DNA of 64,000 bases from an uncultured Kiloniellaceae bacterium (GTDB lineage Bacteria; Pseudomonadota; Alphaproteobacteria; Kiloniellales; Kiloniellaceae). Location of the stretch: contig CANLSF010000003.1 in the NCBI GenBank assembly GCA_947493695.1, positions 62,001 to 126,000 of the forward strand, written 5' to 3'. Under the pieces are notes generated by a model that saw only the letters and a list, made by a program, of their open reading frames with translations, was not told the DNA's origin and searched no databases. A program made the translations under genes and the position numbers. Positions 34,655 to 45,683 of the stretch are shown here, piece after piece. Every line of letters starts with the position of its first letter. Position 1 is the stretch's first letter.

Positions 34655-35182
34655 AACAAAATTGCAAGCTAATGATTAGCTGTCAAACAGGAATAACGCC
34701 TCGCTGTCTTGAAGTTCTGCGCAGGAGAAGCCGTTTGCACTTCCGTTCAGACCGCACTGCAGACCGCTTCATTTGAGGCGCTGGAGGACACAGGAGATGT
34801 TGTCGGGAACATCGACTGAAGACCGGGTTGTTCAGGGTCTGAGCGGGTCTCGGGATAAGGCTTGATCAACTGCCCTCTCCCGTCCCAGCGACTTTCATTA
34901 CAAGCTGCCAACCCGGTCGAATCAGTTAATCGAAAATTTATTTCAAATACTTAGCAGAAAAATATGTGATTAACCTTGAGAGTAAAGAGCTAAACCATCG
35001 CACTTTATAGCTAGACTGATTAATCCCCCTTAGAGCACGGATTTTGTTTGGAGAAACTCGATTGTGTTCACTCAATCTTAAGCACGTGCCGCCCAAAGTT
35101 CTTTCAGAGCACGATCGCTTTTAACCAAAGCCGTAAAGAGCGCAACTCGTTCTCTAACTATATGATTTAGGGGTTGTTTCTC

Positions 35183-35207
35183 CGTTTTCGCGCATACGGC
35201 GAAAACG
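35183..35207. repeat. 9-bp inverted repeat upstream of the 74-residue ORF
   Basis: CGTTTTCGC (35183-35191) and GCGAAAACG (35199-35207) are perfect inverted copies with a seven-base centre. It lies 40 bases upstream of the small gene start. It is not followed by a T run, so it may be an operator or a 5' leader hairpin rather than a terminator. Confidence 0.6.
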
Positions 35208-35246
35208 AAATAGACTTGAGACGGACTGCCGCATTAGGAGCATCAG

Positions 35247-35471
35247 ATGTCACTCTCACGGGGAACGGTCGAAACACTTATCGACCTGGTGGAAATCAAA
35301 TTGAGCTGCGTCGAGGTCTATGATCGTGACGACGCCAGAGAACTGGCCCGGCTCGAGCAAGGTAGGCGCGAGTTACTGGCGCTCGCCGGCAGGGAAAGCG
35401 AAGAGCCTGCTGAGATCGTCAAGATCTCCCGCGGCCCACGTGGACGCGCTCGCACGACGGTTACGCACTAA
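35247..35471 (+). CDS. Small unknown protein
   Basis: A 74-residue protein with no recognised family. Residues 1-55 form one long amphipathic helix pattern (GTVETLIDLVEIKLSCVEVY, then ARELARLEQGRRELLAL); the C-terminus is basic (RGPRGRARTTVTH). No signal or membrane segment is visible. AGGAG lies eight bases before the ATG, a good ribosome site, which supports a real gene. It has its own upstream region with an inverted repeat. It converges on the trans-sulfuration gene. Confidence 0.68.
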   Translation: MSLSRGTVETLIDLVEIKLSCVEVYDRDDARELARLEQGRRELLALAGRESEEPAEIVKISRGPRGRARTTVTH

Positions 35472-35527
35472 CTTCGGATCTGCTGATTCGCTCGTTGGAC
35501 GGGGCCGAATGAAGCGGATTGGCTCCG

Positions 35528-36673
35528 CTAGGCCAACGCCGCTTCGAGATCTGCGATCAAGTCGTCGATATCTTCGATGCCGACAGACAGGCGCAGCATA
35601 TCGTCCGGGATTGGGCTGTCCGGCCCTTCGACGGAAGCACGATGTTCGACGAGGCTCTCCACCCCACCGAGCGACGTTGCGCGTTGAAAACAGCGCAGGT
35701 TGGCGACACAGCGCAGAGCTGCATCACGACCGCCTTTGACTCTCAAAGACAACATACCACCGAAACCATTTTGCATCTGTGCCCGTGCGATTGCATGCCG
35801 GGGGTGGCTTTCCAGTCCCGGGTAAAGCACAGCATCGATCGCCTCGTGCCCCTCGAAGTGGCGGGCAATTGCCATCGCATTTTCGCAACAGCGCTCGACC
35901 CGCAAATAAAGCGTCCGCATGCCGCGCAACAGCAGCCAGGCTTCGAAGGTACCAAGGACGCCACCTATGTTGAGGCGGTTGCCCTTAATCTTCTGCCAGA
36001 AAGCATCTTCTTCTGCCGTGACCAAAGCACCTGCAAGGACGTCACTGTGTCCGTTCAGATACTTTGTCGCCGAATGGAATACGATATCTGCGCCGAGTGA
36101 AAGGGGCTGAGACAACACAGGGGTCACGACCGTCGAATCAACCACCACTTTTGCACCGGCGGCGTGCGCCACCTTAGCAACAGCGGCGATGTCGACAATA
36201 TCCCAGGTGGGATTGGCCGGTGTCTCAACCCAGACCAACTTGGTCTTGCCGGGTTGTATTGCCGCCTCGAAGGCACCTTCCCGGCTTGTGTCAACCAGAT
36301 CCAGACCGATGCCCCACTCAGCGCAAAAGGGGACCATCCAGGCGCGCAGGGTCCAATACATCACATCCTGGGCAACGATATGATCGCCGGGACGCAGAGC
36401 CTGAATCACAGCTGTCGCAGCCGCCATTCCAGACGCAAAGAGCATTGCATCCTTGCCGCCCTCCAGGCGCGCCAGCAGCCCCTCCGCATGTTCCGGAGTC
36501 GGCGCATGATCGCGGGCATAAATCCGTCCATCGACCAGGGGCTGGTAGTCCGCATCGCGCACGAAGGTTGTCGACGGCTGGATTGCCGGCACGACACCGC
36601 CTGTTGCAGGATCGATGCACTCGAGGGTTTGAGCGGCCAGGGTCGCGGGCCTGCGCGTATCTGAATCAGTCAT
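35528..36673 (-). CDS. Cys/Met metabolism PLP enzyme (trans-sulfuration family)
   Basis: PLP-dependent enzyme of the cystathionine gamma-synthase/beta-lyase/methionine gamma-lyase family. The 381-residue protein shows PAIQPSTTFVRDAD near the N-terminus, FASGMAAATAVIQAL near residue 80, WVETPANPTWDIVDI near 150, the PLP Lys in HSATKYLNGHSDVLAGA near 200, and TSLGGVESLVEHRAS near the C-terminus. Length is normal. A Tyr-rich active-site signature that would separate synthase from lyase cannot be read with certainty, so the exact reaction is left open. It stands alone, with no other sulfur gene adjacent. Confidence 0.9.
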   Translation of the reverse strand: MTDSDTRRPATLAAQTLECIDPATGGVVPAIQPSTTFVRDADYQPLVDGRIYARDHAPTPEHAEGLLARLEGGKDAMLFASGMAAATAVIQALRPGDHIVAQDVMYWTLRAWMVPFCAEWGIGLDLVDTSREGAFEAAIQPGKTKLVWVETPANPTWDIVDIAAVAKVAHAAGAKVVVDSTVVTPVLSQPLSLGADIVFHSATKYLNGHSDVLAGALVTAEEDAFWQKIKGNRLNIGGVLGTFEAWLLLRGMRTLYLRVERCCENAMAIARHFEGHEAIDAVLYPGLESHPRHAIARAQMQNGFGGMLSLRVKGGRDAALRCVANLRCFQRATSLGGVESLVEHRASVEGPDSPIPDDMLRLSVGIEDIDDLIADLEAALA

Positions 36674-36816
36674 AACGACTGGATAGCCTGCGGCGACCTA
36701 AAAAGCCACATCTCTGTGGATAGCCGGGAAAGGAAACTCAGAGCAGGGCCCCAACCTTCCTCCAGGCGTCTGGCTGGAAAACCCGACAGCTCTCCAGCCC
36801 GAAAGCTAACAGACTG

Positions 36817-38268
36817 TTAGTCCAGCTTCTTTTTGAGCAGTTGATTGACCATACCCGGGTTGGCTTTGCCTTGGGTCGCCTTCATAACCTGACCGACAAA
36901 CCAGCCGATCAACTTGACATTACCGCCCTGGTACTGCTCGACCTGTCCGGGGTTATCGGTGATCAGCTGATCGATCACGCCTTCAAGCGCACCGGTATCG
37001 CTGATTTGTTTCAACCCCTTTTCCTCGACGATTGCGCCAGCGTCCTTGCCGCTGTCCCACATGGCCTCGAAGACCTCTTTCGCGGTACGACCCGAAATGG
37101 TGCCGTCGGCAATCAGGTCGATCAAACCGCCCAGCTTCGTGGCATCGACCGGCGCATTGGTCAGATTGGCGCCGCTGGTCCTGTTGAGGGCGCCGAAGTA
37201 TTCGCCGATGACCCAATTTGCGGCAAGTTTTGGATCCCGGCCTTTTGCAATAGTCTCATAGAATGCAGCAGTCTCCTGGTCAGCGACCAGCACACCCGCA
37301 TCGTAGACAGGCAATCCGAATTCATCCATGAAGCGCTGCTTCTTGGCATCCGGCAGTTCGGGCAGATCCTTCTTGAGGGATTCTACCCAGTCCGCATCGA
37401 CATTCAACGGCAGTAGATCCGGATCAGGGAAATAGCGGTAATCGTGCGCTTCTTCCTTGCTGCGCATCGAACGGCTGGTGCCTTTGCTGGCATCGAACAG
37501 GCGAGTCTCCTGATCGATCGTGCCGCCCTCCTCCAGAATCGCAACCTGACGCCGCGCCTCCAGCTCGATGGATTGCTGCACAAAACGGATCGAGTTCACA
37601 TTCTTGGTCTCGGTCCGTGTCCCAAGAGGATCGCCGGGACGTCGCATGGAAAGATTGACGTCAGCGCGCATGGAGCCCTCGTCCATGTTGCCATCACACG
37701 TGCCCAGATAGCGCAGGATAGAGCGCAGCTTGCGCAGATATGCCCCGGCTTCCTCGGCAGACCGCATGTCCGGCTTGGAGACAATCTCCATCAGCGTCAC
37801 GCCGGAGCGGTTGAGATCGATATAGGACATGGTCGGATGCTGATCGTGCAGGCTCTTGCCCGCGTCCTGCTCCAGATGCAGCCGTTCGATCCCGACTTCA
37901 CGGGTCTTACCGTCTTCCAGGTCCAGGATAATGGTCCCCTCACCCACGATCGGATGCAGGAACTGTGAGATCTGGTAACCCTGCGGCAGATCGGCGTAGA
38001 AGTAGTTCTTCCGCTCGAACTCCGAGAAGAGGTTGATCTTGGCATTCAGACCCAGACCGGTCTTGATCGCCTGCTCCACGGCCATCTCATTAATGACCGG
38101 CAGCATGCCAGGCATAGCCGCATCAACCAGCGAAACCTGGCTGTTGGGCTCCGCGCCGAATGCGGTGGCGGCTCCTGAGAAGAGCTTTGAGTTGGCAATG
38201 ACCTGGGCATGGACTTCCAAGCCGATCACCATTTCCCACGGGCCCGTTTTACCTTCGATTATCGTCAT
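36817..38268 (-). CDS. gatB: Aspartyl/glutamyl-tRNA amidotransferase subunit B
   Basis: GatB activates misacylated Glu-tRNA(Gln) or Asp-tRNA(Asn) with ATP and positions it for amidation. The 483-residue protein starts with [20 protein letters not shown], followed by [16 protein letters not shown] near 95, the [17 protein letters not shown] block, and [16 protein letters not shown] near 275. The C-terminal YqeY-like tRNA-binding domain ends [16 protein letters not shown]. It lies downstream of gatA by 38 bases, completing gatCAB on the minus strand. Confidence 0.97.
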   Translation of the reverse strand: MTIIEGKTGPWEMVIGLEVHAQVIANSKLFSGAATAFGAEPNSQVSLVDAAMPGMLPVINEMAVEQAIKTGLGLNAKINLFSEFERKNYFYADLPQGYQISQFLHPIVGEGTIILDLEDGKTREVGIERLHLEQDAGKSLHDQHPTMSYIDLNRSGVTLMEIVSKPDMRSAEEAGAYLRKLRSILRYLGTCDGNMDEGSMRADVNLSMRRPGDPLGTRTETKNVNSIRFVQQSIELEARRQVAILEEGGTIDQETRLFDASKGTSRSMRSKEEAHDYRYFPDPDLLPLNVDADWVESLKKDLPELPDAKKQRFMDEFGLPVYDAGVLVADQETAAFYETIAKGRDPKLAANWVIGEYFGALNRTSGANLTNAPVDATKLGGLIDLIADGTISGRTAKEVFEAMWDSGKDAGAIVEEKGLKQISDTGALEGVIDQLITDNPGQVEQYQGGNVKLIGWFVGQVMKATQGKANPGMVNQLLKKKLD

Positions 38269-38306
38269 GACTGCACGTCTTTCTTCATTGCCTCAGGCCA
38301 AGCGGA

Positions 38307-39779
38307 TCAAGAAATGATCTGGGGTAAGGCATCAAACTCTGCTGCGGTTTCAAGCACCTCAGCAACCTTCATCAGTGTCCCTTCCTCGAAGGGTTGACCA
38401 AGCAGCTGAAGCCCCAGAGGCAAGCCATCGCCCGACAAACCGGCAGGGATCGAGACGCCCGGCAGGCCGGCGAGACTGGCCGGAACCGTGAAGACGTCGT
38501 TGAGATACATGGCGACAGGGTCGTCCATCTTGTCGCCCATACCGAAGGCCGCGCTTGGCGCCGTCGGGGTCAGCACCACATCGACCTTTTCATAGGCCGC
38601 CTTGAAGTCGTTCGCGATCAGGGTACGGATCCGGCGGGCTTTGTTGTAGTAGGCATCATAGTAACCCGCAGAGAGCACATAGGCCCCGATCAGGATCCGT
38701 CGTTTGACTTCCGCCCCGAAACCTTCACCCCGTGTCGCCTCGTACATCTCGTCCAGCGTATCGCCAGGCACACGTAGGCCGTAGCGCACACCGTCGTAGC
38801 GCGCCAGGTTCGAGGAGGCCTCCGCAGGTGCAATGATGTAATAGGTCGGCAGCGCATACTTTGTATGCGGCAAGCTGATGTCGACCATCTCTGCGCCGGC
38901 TGCCTTCAGCCATTCAATGCCCTGCTGCCAGACCGCATCGATTTCCGCAGGCGTGCCGTCAATACGGTACTCTTTGGGAATTCCGACCTTCAGCCCCCGG
39001 ATATCGCCGGTCATAGCGGCTTCATAGTCAGGCACAGGTGTATTGACGCTGGTCGAGTCCTTCGGATCGTGTCCAGCCATACCACGCAGCATAATCGCGG
39101 CATCCCGCACCGTCCTGGTCATCGGACCGGCCTGATCCAATGAGGATGCGAAGGCCACCGTGCCCCAGCGCGAGCAACGACCATATGTTGGCTTCATGCC
39201 GACGATGCCGCAGAAAGCCGCCGGTTGACGGATCGAGCCGCCGGTATCCGTACCGGTTGCGCCCATGGCACAGCGCGCCGCCACTGCCGCGGCGGAACCA
39301 CCGGACGACCCGCCAGGAACCAGGGGCTCGTTGCTTCCGCTACGCCGCCAGGGGTTTTCAACACCACCGTAGTAGCTGGTCATATTCGACGAGCCCATGG
39401 CGAATTCGTCCAGGTTTGTCTTGCCCAGCATGACCGCACCGGCGGACCAGAGATTGGCCGAAACCGTGGATTCATACTGTGGCTGGAACCCGTCCAGGAT
39501 ATGAGATCCCGCCGTGGTCAGGACGTCCTGCGTACAGAAGAGATCCTTGATCGCGAGTGGGATACCTTCGAGCACACCGGCATCGCCCTTGCGGCGACGC
39601 TCGTCCGAGACATCGGCGCCGCTGAGGGCCTGATCCGGTGTCTCGGTGATAAAGGCATTCAGCGAGCGGCAAACCTCGACGGCTTCAACGTGCGCCTGGG
39701 TCAGTTCGCGGGCGGAAAAATCACCCTTGGCCAGACCGTTCCGGGCCTCGGTCAGAGTCAGATGGGTCAGCTTGGACAT
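38307..39779 (-). CDS. gatA: Aspartyl/glutamyl-tRNA amidotransferase subunit A
   Basis: Amidase subunit that frees ammonia from glutamine for the transamidation reaction. The 490-residue protein has the amidase signature with catalytic Lys ([12 protein letters not shown] near residue 70), cis-Ser and nucleophile Ser in [16 protein letters not shown] near 150 and [15 protein letters not shown] near 172. The ATG at 39779 is chosen since it gives [14 protein letters not shown], the family N-terminus, and overlaps the gatC stop by one base (TAATG). A start at 39854 would lie well inside gatC. Confidence 0.97.
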   Translation of the reverse strand: MSKLTHLTLTEARNGLAKGDFSARELTQAHVEAVEVCRSLNAFITETPDQALSGADVSDERRRKGDAGVLEGIPLAIKDLFCTQDVLTTAGSHILDGFQPQYESTVSANLWSAGAVMLGKTNLDEFAMGSSNMTSYYGGVENPWRRSGSNEPLVPGGSSGGSAAAVAARCAMGATGTDTGGSIRQPAAFCGIVGMKPTYGRCSRWGTVAFASSLDQAGPMTRTVRDAAIMLRGMAGHDPKDSTSVNTPVPDYEAAMTGDIRGLKVGIPKEYRIDGTPAEIDAVWQQGIEWLKAAGAEMVDISLPHTKYALPTYYIIAPAEASSNLARYDGVRYGLRVPGDTLDEMYEATRGEGFGAEVKRRILIGAYVLSAGYYDAYYNKARRIRTLIANDFKAAYEKVDVVLTPTAPSAAFGMGDKMDDPVAMYLNDVFTVPASLAGLPGVSIPAGLSGDGLPLGLQLLGQPFEEGTLMKVAEVLETAAEFDALPQIIS

Positions 39780-40066
39780 TATTCGACCACCTTTGGAACG
39801 GCAAAAAAGCCGTGCGCGCCTTCCGGCGCATTCTTCAGAACCTTGTCGGCGCAATCACCGTCCGTCACAACGTCCTGGCGTTGCGGCAGGGTCATGGCCA
39901 CGACCGAGGTCATGGGCTCAACACCCTCGGTATCGAGCTCGGAAAGTTGCTCGACCCAGTTCAGGATTTCGGTCAGTTCGCCAGTCAGGGCTTCCTGCTG
40001 TTCCTCGGGTATGCGGATCCGCGCCAGTTTGGCGATCCGCGCGACGGTGTCCTTATCGACAGCCAT
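39779..40066 (-). CDS. gatC: Aspartyl/glutamyl-tRNA amidotransferase subunit C
   Basis: Small subunit that stabilises GatA in the GatCAB complex. The 95-residue protein starts [20 protein letters not shown] and has [20 protein letters not shown] in the middle and a C-terminal FFAVPKVVE, all typical. The ATG at 40066 is chosen for normal length; a much longer open frame from 40249 has no family similarity. First gene of gatCAB. Confidence 0.96.
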   Translation of the reverse strand: MAVDKDTVARIAKLARIRIPEEQQEALTGELTEILNWVEQLSELDTEGVEPMTSVVAMTLPQRQDVVTDGDCADKVLKNAPEGAHGFFAVPKVVE

Positions 40067-40415
40067 AACGGGTCCTGTTCTCGTTCTTTGGGAGATCCCG
40101 TCAAAGCCCGGCCGGGTTTGGCCGAACTCCGGGGCGGGATCGAAGCGCGCGGAAAATAGCACCGGTGTTTCGCCCCCGCAATGCCAAGGCTGCTCAAGGA
40201 CAATATTGGGGCTGGTGCGTCCGGCGGAGGCAGTGTAACTGAAGGCCAATTCAGCTCGTTGTTGACCCTTTTAATTCGATCAAAACGATGTCACACCACC
40301 CTGCCGCGGACCACCGCTACCCTGCTTCGGACAGACAGACCATCCTGTTTGCCAATGCTCCGTACCGGCGCAGCCTGTCGAACAAAAGCTAGTATTTTAC
40401 CGGATCCACCTATCA
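40067..40415. other. Divergent intergenic region between gatC and the acetyltransferase gene
   Basis: 349 bases between head-to-head genes, expected to hold both promoters. No RNA gene, strong repeat or further coding sequence was recognised. Confidence 0.4.
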
Positions 40416-40934
40416 ATGCGGATGAGAACAAAGCGTCTAGAGCTTGGCCCCGTCGCCATGGACGACAAGGATGATCTGGTGGAAATCCTCAACAATTGGG
40501 AGGTTTCCCAATGGCTTATCGCCCCTCCTTTTCCCTACAAGCAAAGAGATGCGATCGACTGGATCATCAAGGTTCGCAAAGATCACGAGAAGCTTTCCCC
40601 GGAACATTTCGGTATCTACCTGCGCGACGAGGGAAAGCTGATCGGGGCCGCATCAATCGACAGTCAGATAAAAGACAACACCTGGACCCTGGGTTACTTC
40701 CTGGGGCAACTCTACTGGGGCAAGGGTTACGTCTTCGAGGCCATCGAGCCGTTGATCACCTATGCCCGCGATCATCTCCACGTCAGGCGAATCGTGGCAA
40801 CGGTGGACCAGGAAAACCTCAGATCTACCCAGGTCCTGAAAAAACTAGGCTTCAAGTATGAAGAAGCCGAGGCAGGAAAATACCCGACCCGCAGGCAAGG
40901 TAATCTTGTGGATGCCTACTACATAGACCTGTAG
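40416..40934 (+). CDS. GNAT family N-acetyltransferase (RimJ/RimL-like)
   Basis: A 172-residue acetyl-CoA-dependent acetyltransferase. The fold is readable: TKRLELGPVAMDDKDDLVEI at the start, IYLRDEGKLIGAASID near residue 70, the core LGYFLGQLYWGKGYVFEAI near 95 (acetyl-CoA loop with Gly-Lys-Gly), and VATVDQENLRSTQVLKKLGF near 130. This is the RimJ/RimL branch, whose members acetylate ribosomal proteins, amino acids or antibiotics. The acceptor cannot be told. It converges on the RND permease gene. Confidence 0.9.
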   Translation: MRMRTKRLELGPVAMDDKDDLVEILNNWEVSQWLIAPPFPYKQRDAIDWIIKVRKDHEKLSPEHFGIYLRDEGKLIGAASIDSQIKDNTWTLGYFLGQLYWGKGYVFEAIEPLITYARDHLHVRRIVATVDQENLRSTQVLKKLGFKYEEAEAGKYPTRRQGNLVDAYYIDL

Positions 40935-40950
40935 CGTGTTCCTTCGTCCC

Positions 40951-40970
40951 AGGCTGAAACTCCTCAGCCT
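40951..40970. terminator. Weak hairpin between the acetyltransferase and RND genes
   Basis: AGGCTGA (40951-40957) and TCAGCCT (40964-40970) form a 7-bp stem with a six-base loop. The right arm includes the RND permease stop codon. Only a short T stretch follows, so terminator function is uncertain. Confidence 0.35.
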
Positions 40971-43900
40971 TCCGGTTGGTCTGAATAAGCCGGTTTTCCT
41001 ATGCCTTTGACGCGTTCTCTTACACTCTGGAACAGGTAGTAGAGGACTGGAATAAAGAAAATCCCGATTGCCGTGGCTGCAAACATACCGCCAAAGACGA
41101 CAAAGCCGACGGATACGCGGCTGGCTGCACCGGCACCTGTAGCGAAGATCAAGGGAAGCACACCCAAGATGAACGACAATGCCGTCATCATCACCGCCCG
41201 GAACCTCAAGCGGGCTGCCTGAACCGACGCCTCTTCGATACTCAGGCCCTGCTCCCGACGCTCCTTGGCAAACTCGACAATCAGAATGGCGCTCTTACTC
41301 GCCAAACCGATCAGCATCACAAGACCGATCTGGGCGTAAAGGTTGTTATCCAGGAATGGGAAAAGCATTAACGGCACCAACGCCCCGAAGGCGGCAATGA
41401 TCACGGAGGTAACCACGGAGAGAGGCACCGACCAGCTTTCATACTGCGCGACAAGAAAGAGGTACGCGAAAAGGAATGCCAGACCAAAGATGAATAGAAT
41501 CAGGCCGCCCGCTTCGAGTTCCTGCTGTGAGGTCCCTGTCCATTGGATGCCGTAGCCTTCGGGCAAGGCCTCCGCCGCAACCTCTTCAAGAGCGGTAATC
41601 GCATCGCCGGTACTGTAATTGCCACCACTGGAGCCTGTCAGAGAGGCCGATTGATAGAGATTGTAGCGGGTAATCGAGAGCGGCCCCAAGATCGGCTTCA
41701 ACTCCACAAGTGCACTGAGAGGAACCATTTCACCTGAAGAGTTCCTGACGTGGAGCTGATTTATATCGTCGATGGCATCCCGGTCGCGAGCCTCGGCCTG
41801 AATGATGACGCGATAAACTTTCCCAAAGAGATTGAAGTCATTGATATAGGACGAGCCCAAATTGGCTTGTAGCGTCGAAAAGATTTCGGCAATCGAAAGC
41901 CCCAGCGCCTCTGCCTTATCCCGATCCACCTCCAGGAAGAGTTGGGGAACATTGGCCGAGAAGGTGCTGAAGACATTCGAAAGTTCCGGCCTCTGGTTCG
42001 CACCGAACACAAGGCTTCGCATGGCAGCGGCCAGCTCCTGCGGGCTACGTCCTTGGAAATCCTGTAGCTGTGCCTCGATGTCGCCGCCTGTGCCAAGGCC
42101 GGCGATCGGTGGCAGCGGGAAGGCAAAAGCCTCGGCCTCAATCAGGCTCGCAAGACGCTGATTAATATTGCGCAGAATGGCGAACCAGCGCAGCTCCGGT
42201 TCGGTTCGTTCGTCCCACTCGCTGAGAATCGGAATAAGCAATGCGGAATTGGAAGCCGCGCCACCGAGGATACTGAATCCGCTAATGGCGATGACGTCGG
42301 TGACGCCGTCGACTTCCAGCAGCATCTCGGTTGCCTGATCGGCCACCAGCTCAGTGCGAGACAATGAGGCGCCGTCCGGAAGCTGGATGTTACCGAAAAA
42401 GACGCCCTTGTCCTCGAGGGGAATGAAGCCCGTCGGCACATTCTGGAACATAAAGAGAGTCGCCCCGACGAAAACCCCGAAGACCAGCATGGTCAAGGCC
42501 GTCACCCGGATCATGCGCGCAACCATCCAGGCGTAGCCATCCCGACTCTTATCAACCAGATTCGCAAAAAGACGCAGCGGTCCGCGCGGACTGCCCGACC
42601 CAGGCTTCAACAGAAGTGAACAGAGGGCGGGAGAAAGCGTCAGTGCATTGATCGAGGAAATCGAAACCGCAACACAGATAGTGACGGAGAATTGCTTGTA
42701 GAGTTCACCCGTAATGCCCGGCATGAAAGACACAGGCACAAAGACGGCCAGCAGCACCAGCGTGGTGGCCACGACGGGCCCCGTAACTTCCTTCATCGCC
42801 TGCCGGGTCGCGTCTCGCGCATTCTGCCCGGTCTCGGTCATGATGCGTTGGACATTCTCCACCACAACAATGCTGTCGTCGACCACAATGCCAATCGCAA
42901 GAATGATGGCAAAGAGTGTGATGGTGTTAGCGGAAAAACCGACCAGGAAGAGAACCGCAAAGGTGCCGATCAGAGAAACGGGAATTGCCAGAGTAGGGAT
43001 CAGGGTCGATCGCCAGTCCGCTAAAAACAGAAAGGTCACTGCCACGACCAATCCGAAGGTAATCATCAGGGTCTCTAAGACTTCTGCGACAGATGCCCTG
43101 ACCGCTTTGGTCGTATCATAAAGGATCCGATATTCCATATCCGGCGGGAAACGCTCCGCCATCCGGTCCAGTTCGGTATAGACCGTATCGGCAACGCCAA
43201 GCGCGTTCGCACCCGGCGACTGATAAACGGCAATAGAGGCCGCAGGCTTGTTGTTCAGTTTCGAAATGGCACCATAAGACTGCGAGCCGAGCTCGAGCCG
43301 CGCAACATCCTTCAGACGCACAATCGAACCGTCTTCGGCTGCGCGCACGATAATGTTCCCGAACTCCTCGACGCTGACGAGCCGCCCTTTCGCCTGGATC
43401 GAGTATTGGAATTGTGGTGCGCCGTCATAGGGAGGTGCGCCAAGCTGTCCGGCTGTGGCCTGGATATTCTGATTCTCGATTGCGGTCGAGATGTCCGTGG
43501 TGGTCAGCTGCAGAGATGAAAGGCGGTTCGGATCCAGCCAGACCCGCATGCCATAGTCCAGTGCTCCAAACTGGGAGACACTTCCCACACCATTCACACG
43601 CGCCAGCACATCCTCGATATTAATCGAGGCATAGTTGCTGAGAAACAGCGCATCGTGGGTATTGTTCGGGGAAACCAGATTGACGACCAGCAGCATGCTG
43701 GAAGACTGCTTCTTGGTCACCACACCTTGTCGGGTCACTTCGAGTGGCAACTGCGCATTTGCGACCGCGACCCGGTTCTGAACGTTAACCGCAGCAATGT
43801 CGGGATCTGTGCCAACCGCGAAGGTAACGGTCAACTCGTAACTACCGTCATTGGAACTGGTCGACGACATGTAAATCATGTCGTCCACGCCATTCACCTG

Positions 43901-44104
43901 TGCTTCGATCAGCGCCGCAACGGACTCCTGAACCACAGAAGCACTCGCCCCGGGATAACTTGTCGTAACCTTGACCTGGGGCGGCGTGATTTCCGGGTAT
44001 TCCGACACCGGGATGGAGTTTAACGCAAGGAAACCCGCGAGGGTCATGACAATGGAGATTACGAAGGCGAACTTCGGACGATCGATAAAAAACGCGGAAA
44101 ACAT
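40964..44104 (-). CDS. RND multidrug efflux permease (AcrB/MexB, HAE-1 type)
   Basis: Inner-membrane proton/drug antiporter of a tripartite efflux pump. At 1046 residues it matches AcrB length. It begins [20 protein letters not shown], has two large periplasmic loops (about 30-335 and 560-870) and twelve transmembrane segments. The proton-relay Asp pair is in [18 protein letters not shown] near residue 405, and the Lys-containing TM10 block is [20 protein letters not shown] near 925. The membrane-fusion protein gene lies directly upstream with an eight-base gap. No outer-membrane factor or regulator gene is adjacent, so a shared TolC is probably used. Confidence 0.96.
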   Translation of the reverse strand: MFSAFFIDRPKFAFVISIVMTLAGFLALNSIPVSEYPEITPPQVKVTTSYPGASASVVQESVAALIEAQVNGVDDMIYMSSTSSNDGSYELTVTFAVGTDPDIAAVNVQNRVAVANAQLPLEVTRQGVVTKKQSSSMLLVVNLVSPNNTHDALFLSNYASINIEDVLARVNGVGSVSQFGALDYGMRVWLDPNRLSSLQLTTTDISTAIENQNIQATAGQLGAPPYDGAPQFQYSIQAKGRLVSVEEFGNIIVRAAEDGSIVRLKDVARLELGSQSYGAISKLNNKPAASIAVYQSPGANALGVADTVYTELDRMAERFPPDMEYRILYDTTKAVRASVAEVLETLMITFGLVVAVTFLFLADWRSTLIPTLAIPVSLIGTFAVLFLVGFSANTITLFAIILAIGIVVDDSIVVVENVQRIMTETGQNARDATRQAMKEVTGPVVATTLVLLAVFVPVSFMPGITGELYKQFSVTICVAVSISSINALTLSPALCSLLLKPGSGSPRGPLRLFANLVDKSRDGYAWMVARMIRVTALTMLVFGVFVGATLFMFQNVPTGFIPLEDKGVFFGNIQLPDGASLSRTELVADQATEMLLEVDGVTDVIAISGFSILGGAASNSALLIPILSEWDERTEPELRWFAILRNINQRLASLIEAEAFAFPLPPIAGLGTGGDIEAQLQDFQGRSPQELAAAMRSLVFGANQRPELSNVFSTFSANVPQLFLEVDRDKAEALGLSIAEIFSTLQANLGSSYINDFNLFGKVYRVIIQAEARDRDAIDDINQLHVRNSSGEMVPLSALVELKPILGPLSITRYNLYQSASLTGSSGGNYSTGDAITALEEVAAEALPEGYGIQWTGTSQQELEAGGLILFIFGLAFLFAYLFLVAQYESWSVPLSVVTSVIIAAFGALVPLMLFPFLDNNLYAQIGLVMLIGLASKSAILIVEFAKERREQGLSIEEASVQAARLRFRAVMMTALSFILGVLPLIFATGAGAASRVSVGFVVFGGMFAATAIGIFFIPVLYYLFQSVRERVKGIGKPAYSDQPEG

Positions 44105-44111
44105 ATGGTGC

Positions 44112-45242
44112 TTATCCCTGCCCGCCTTCGGTCACGGTGACCGGATTGACCAGCATCTCGGGCTGCACCTTCTGTAGGCCTTGCACGATCACCCGCTCAC
44201 CCTCGGTCAGGCCGTCGTTCACAATCCAATCCATTTCCGTCTGCTCTCCCATTGATACCCGTCGCACCTCGACCTTGTCGGCACGATCGACGATCAGCAC
44301 GAAGTAGCCCTTTTGGTCTTTCTGAACCGATGACTGAGGAATGACGACGGCGGATTGGGGAGTCTTTTGGCGCACAACGACGGTCACAAACTCACCGGGC
44401 AGCAGAAGACGTTCCGGATTTGGAAAGACAGCCCTAGCCGTGACCGTATCCGTGCTGCGGTTCACCGTCGAATCGAGATAGTCGAACTCACCGGGGTGGT
44501 CATAGAAACTCCCATCCGAGAGCTGAAGCGACGGCGCGACAACCGGGTTATCGAGATTTATGCCTTCGCGCCGTGCTTCGATCAGCTGTTTCTCGCTCAC
44601 CGCGATCGTGACGTAAATCGGATCGAGCGAGATCACTGTCGCCAGGGGCTCGCTGTTTGGATCTACGAAGTTGCCCACGCTGTATCGTGCGCGGCTGATC
44701 TTCCCTTTGATCGGGCTGATCACCTCTGTGTAGCTGAGATCCAGATTGGCCGCGCGCAGAGCGGCTTCGGCCTGCAAGACTGATGCACGGGCAGTTCCGC
44801 GTTCGGCACGGGAGGAATCGAGAGAAGCTTCGCTGGCCGTTCCACGCTTCACCAAAGTCTCTTTGCGGGCGAAATCCGCCTGAGCATTCTCCAGGGTTGC
44901 TTTGGCACCCGTCAGGTCTGCCTGTCGTTGTTGAACGGTAATCTCATAGGTGTCCCGCTCGATCTCGAAAAGCACGTCACCCGCCTTGATCTCAGTGCCT
45001 TCACGAAAATTTCGCTTCTCAAGGAAACCTGAAACCCGCGCCCTCAATTCAACGGTGTCGACAGCCTCGACCCGGCCCAGATAGGAAAACTTGGGTGTGA
45101 TGTCGCGGCGTTCGGCAGGGGCAACGATAACGCTGGGCGGTTGCGCTGACTCCTGGGCCGCGACCGGTCCCAGCGGGACAGCAAGGCCCGCCGCACCCAA
45201 AGCAACATAAAGGGACGTGATAACCAACGGTCTGGACTGCAT
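44112..45242 (-). CDS. RND efflux membrane fusion protein (AcrA/MexA-type)
   Basis: Periplasmic adaptor linking the RND permease to an outer-membrane channel. The 376-residue protein has an N-terminal signal or anchor segment ([20 protein letters not shown]), a beta-barrel/lipoyl part ([19 protein letters not shown] near 66), a helical hairpin (about 95-155, [19 protein letters not shown]), and the second lipoyl half ([20 protein letters not shown] near 170). No lipobox Cys is seen after the signal, so it may be anchored by an uncleaved helix. First gene of the two-gene pump operon. Confidence 0.94.
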   Translation of the reverse strand: MQSRPLVITSLYVALGAAGLAVPLGPVAAQESAQPPSVIVAPAERRDITPKFSYLGRVEAVDTVELRARVSGFLEKRNFREGTEIKAGDVLFEIERDTYEITVQQRQADLTGAKATLENAQADFARKETLVKRGTASEASLDSSRAERGTARASVLQAEAALRAANLDLSYTEVISPIKGKISRARYSVGNFVDPNSEPLATVISLDPIYVTIAVSEKQLIEARREGINLDNPVVAPSLQLSDGSFYDHPGEFDYLDSTVNRSTDTVTARAVFPNPERLLLPGEFVTVVVRQKTPQSAVVIPQSSVQKDQKGYFVLIVDRADKVEVRRVSMGEQTEMDWIVNDGLTEGERVIVQGLQKVQPEMLVNPVTVTEGGQG

Positions 45243-45683
45243 AGCTATGCCTCAACTCACCTGCTGCTTTGCTCGCTCGCGACCTTCGCTGGCCCGAGAC
45301 TGCGTAGAGCGATCAATTTTCAAACGCCTGGCAACCAACACCAGAACGTCCTGTTTGTGGGTATCCTAACACTACGCAGCACGCGAAGTCGCCTGACAAT
45401 CCGTACCCAACCCCAACCACCTCTTGCCCAATCGGACGCACTACTTGTGGTTAAAACTCATTTCCACCGCGTGTCGCATTTAATCCAATTCGCCGACCAA
45501 ATCCCACCCGTTCCGGACTGCAGACACGTCCTCCGGCCGAGCTTTGAATACCCAAGTGCTAATAGACGGGACACGCGCTAATCGCGATCTTGTTATCTCG
45601 ATTGACTGGCGGGTGAAGCACGCTGCTCTTAGGTCCTGGGCAGCGGAAACCAGGCAACACAGCGCGTTTCAGGAGAAGAATTC
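45243..45683. other. Intergenic region upstream of the RND operon and the DUF547 gene
   Basis: 441 bases between divergent genes. A TetR- or MarR-type repressor gene is often found in this position, but none is present. No RNA, strong repeat or recognisable coding remnant was seen. AGGAGAAG at 45671-45678 is the ribosome site of the DUF547 gene. Confidence 0.4.

Larger units (their letters stand above)
34459..35246. other. 788-base non-coding region between the porin and the small ORF at 35247
   Basis: AT-rich divergent region. It contains the porin leader, the 23-bp palindrome (34571-34593), a possible Fur box (34638-34654), an imperfect repeat AGCTAATGATTAGCT (34667-34681), and a hairpin-forming inverted repeat at 35183-35207. 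An open stretch of about 40 codons ends at a TGA near 34819 but has no start or ribosome site and was not recognised. The region is long enough to hold a small RNA; none of known family was seen. Confidence 0.4.

Noticed and set aside
34690-34821. Possible small coding fragment ending at a TGA near 34819
   Set aside because: No start codon with a ribosome site and no recognised homology; listed only in the intergenic note.
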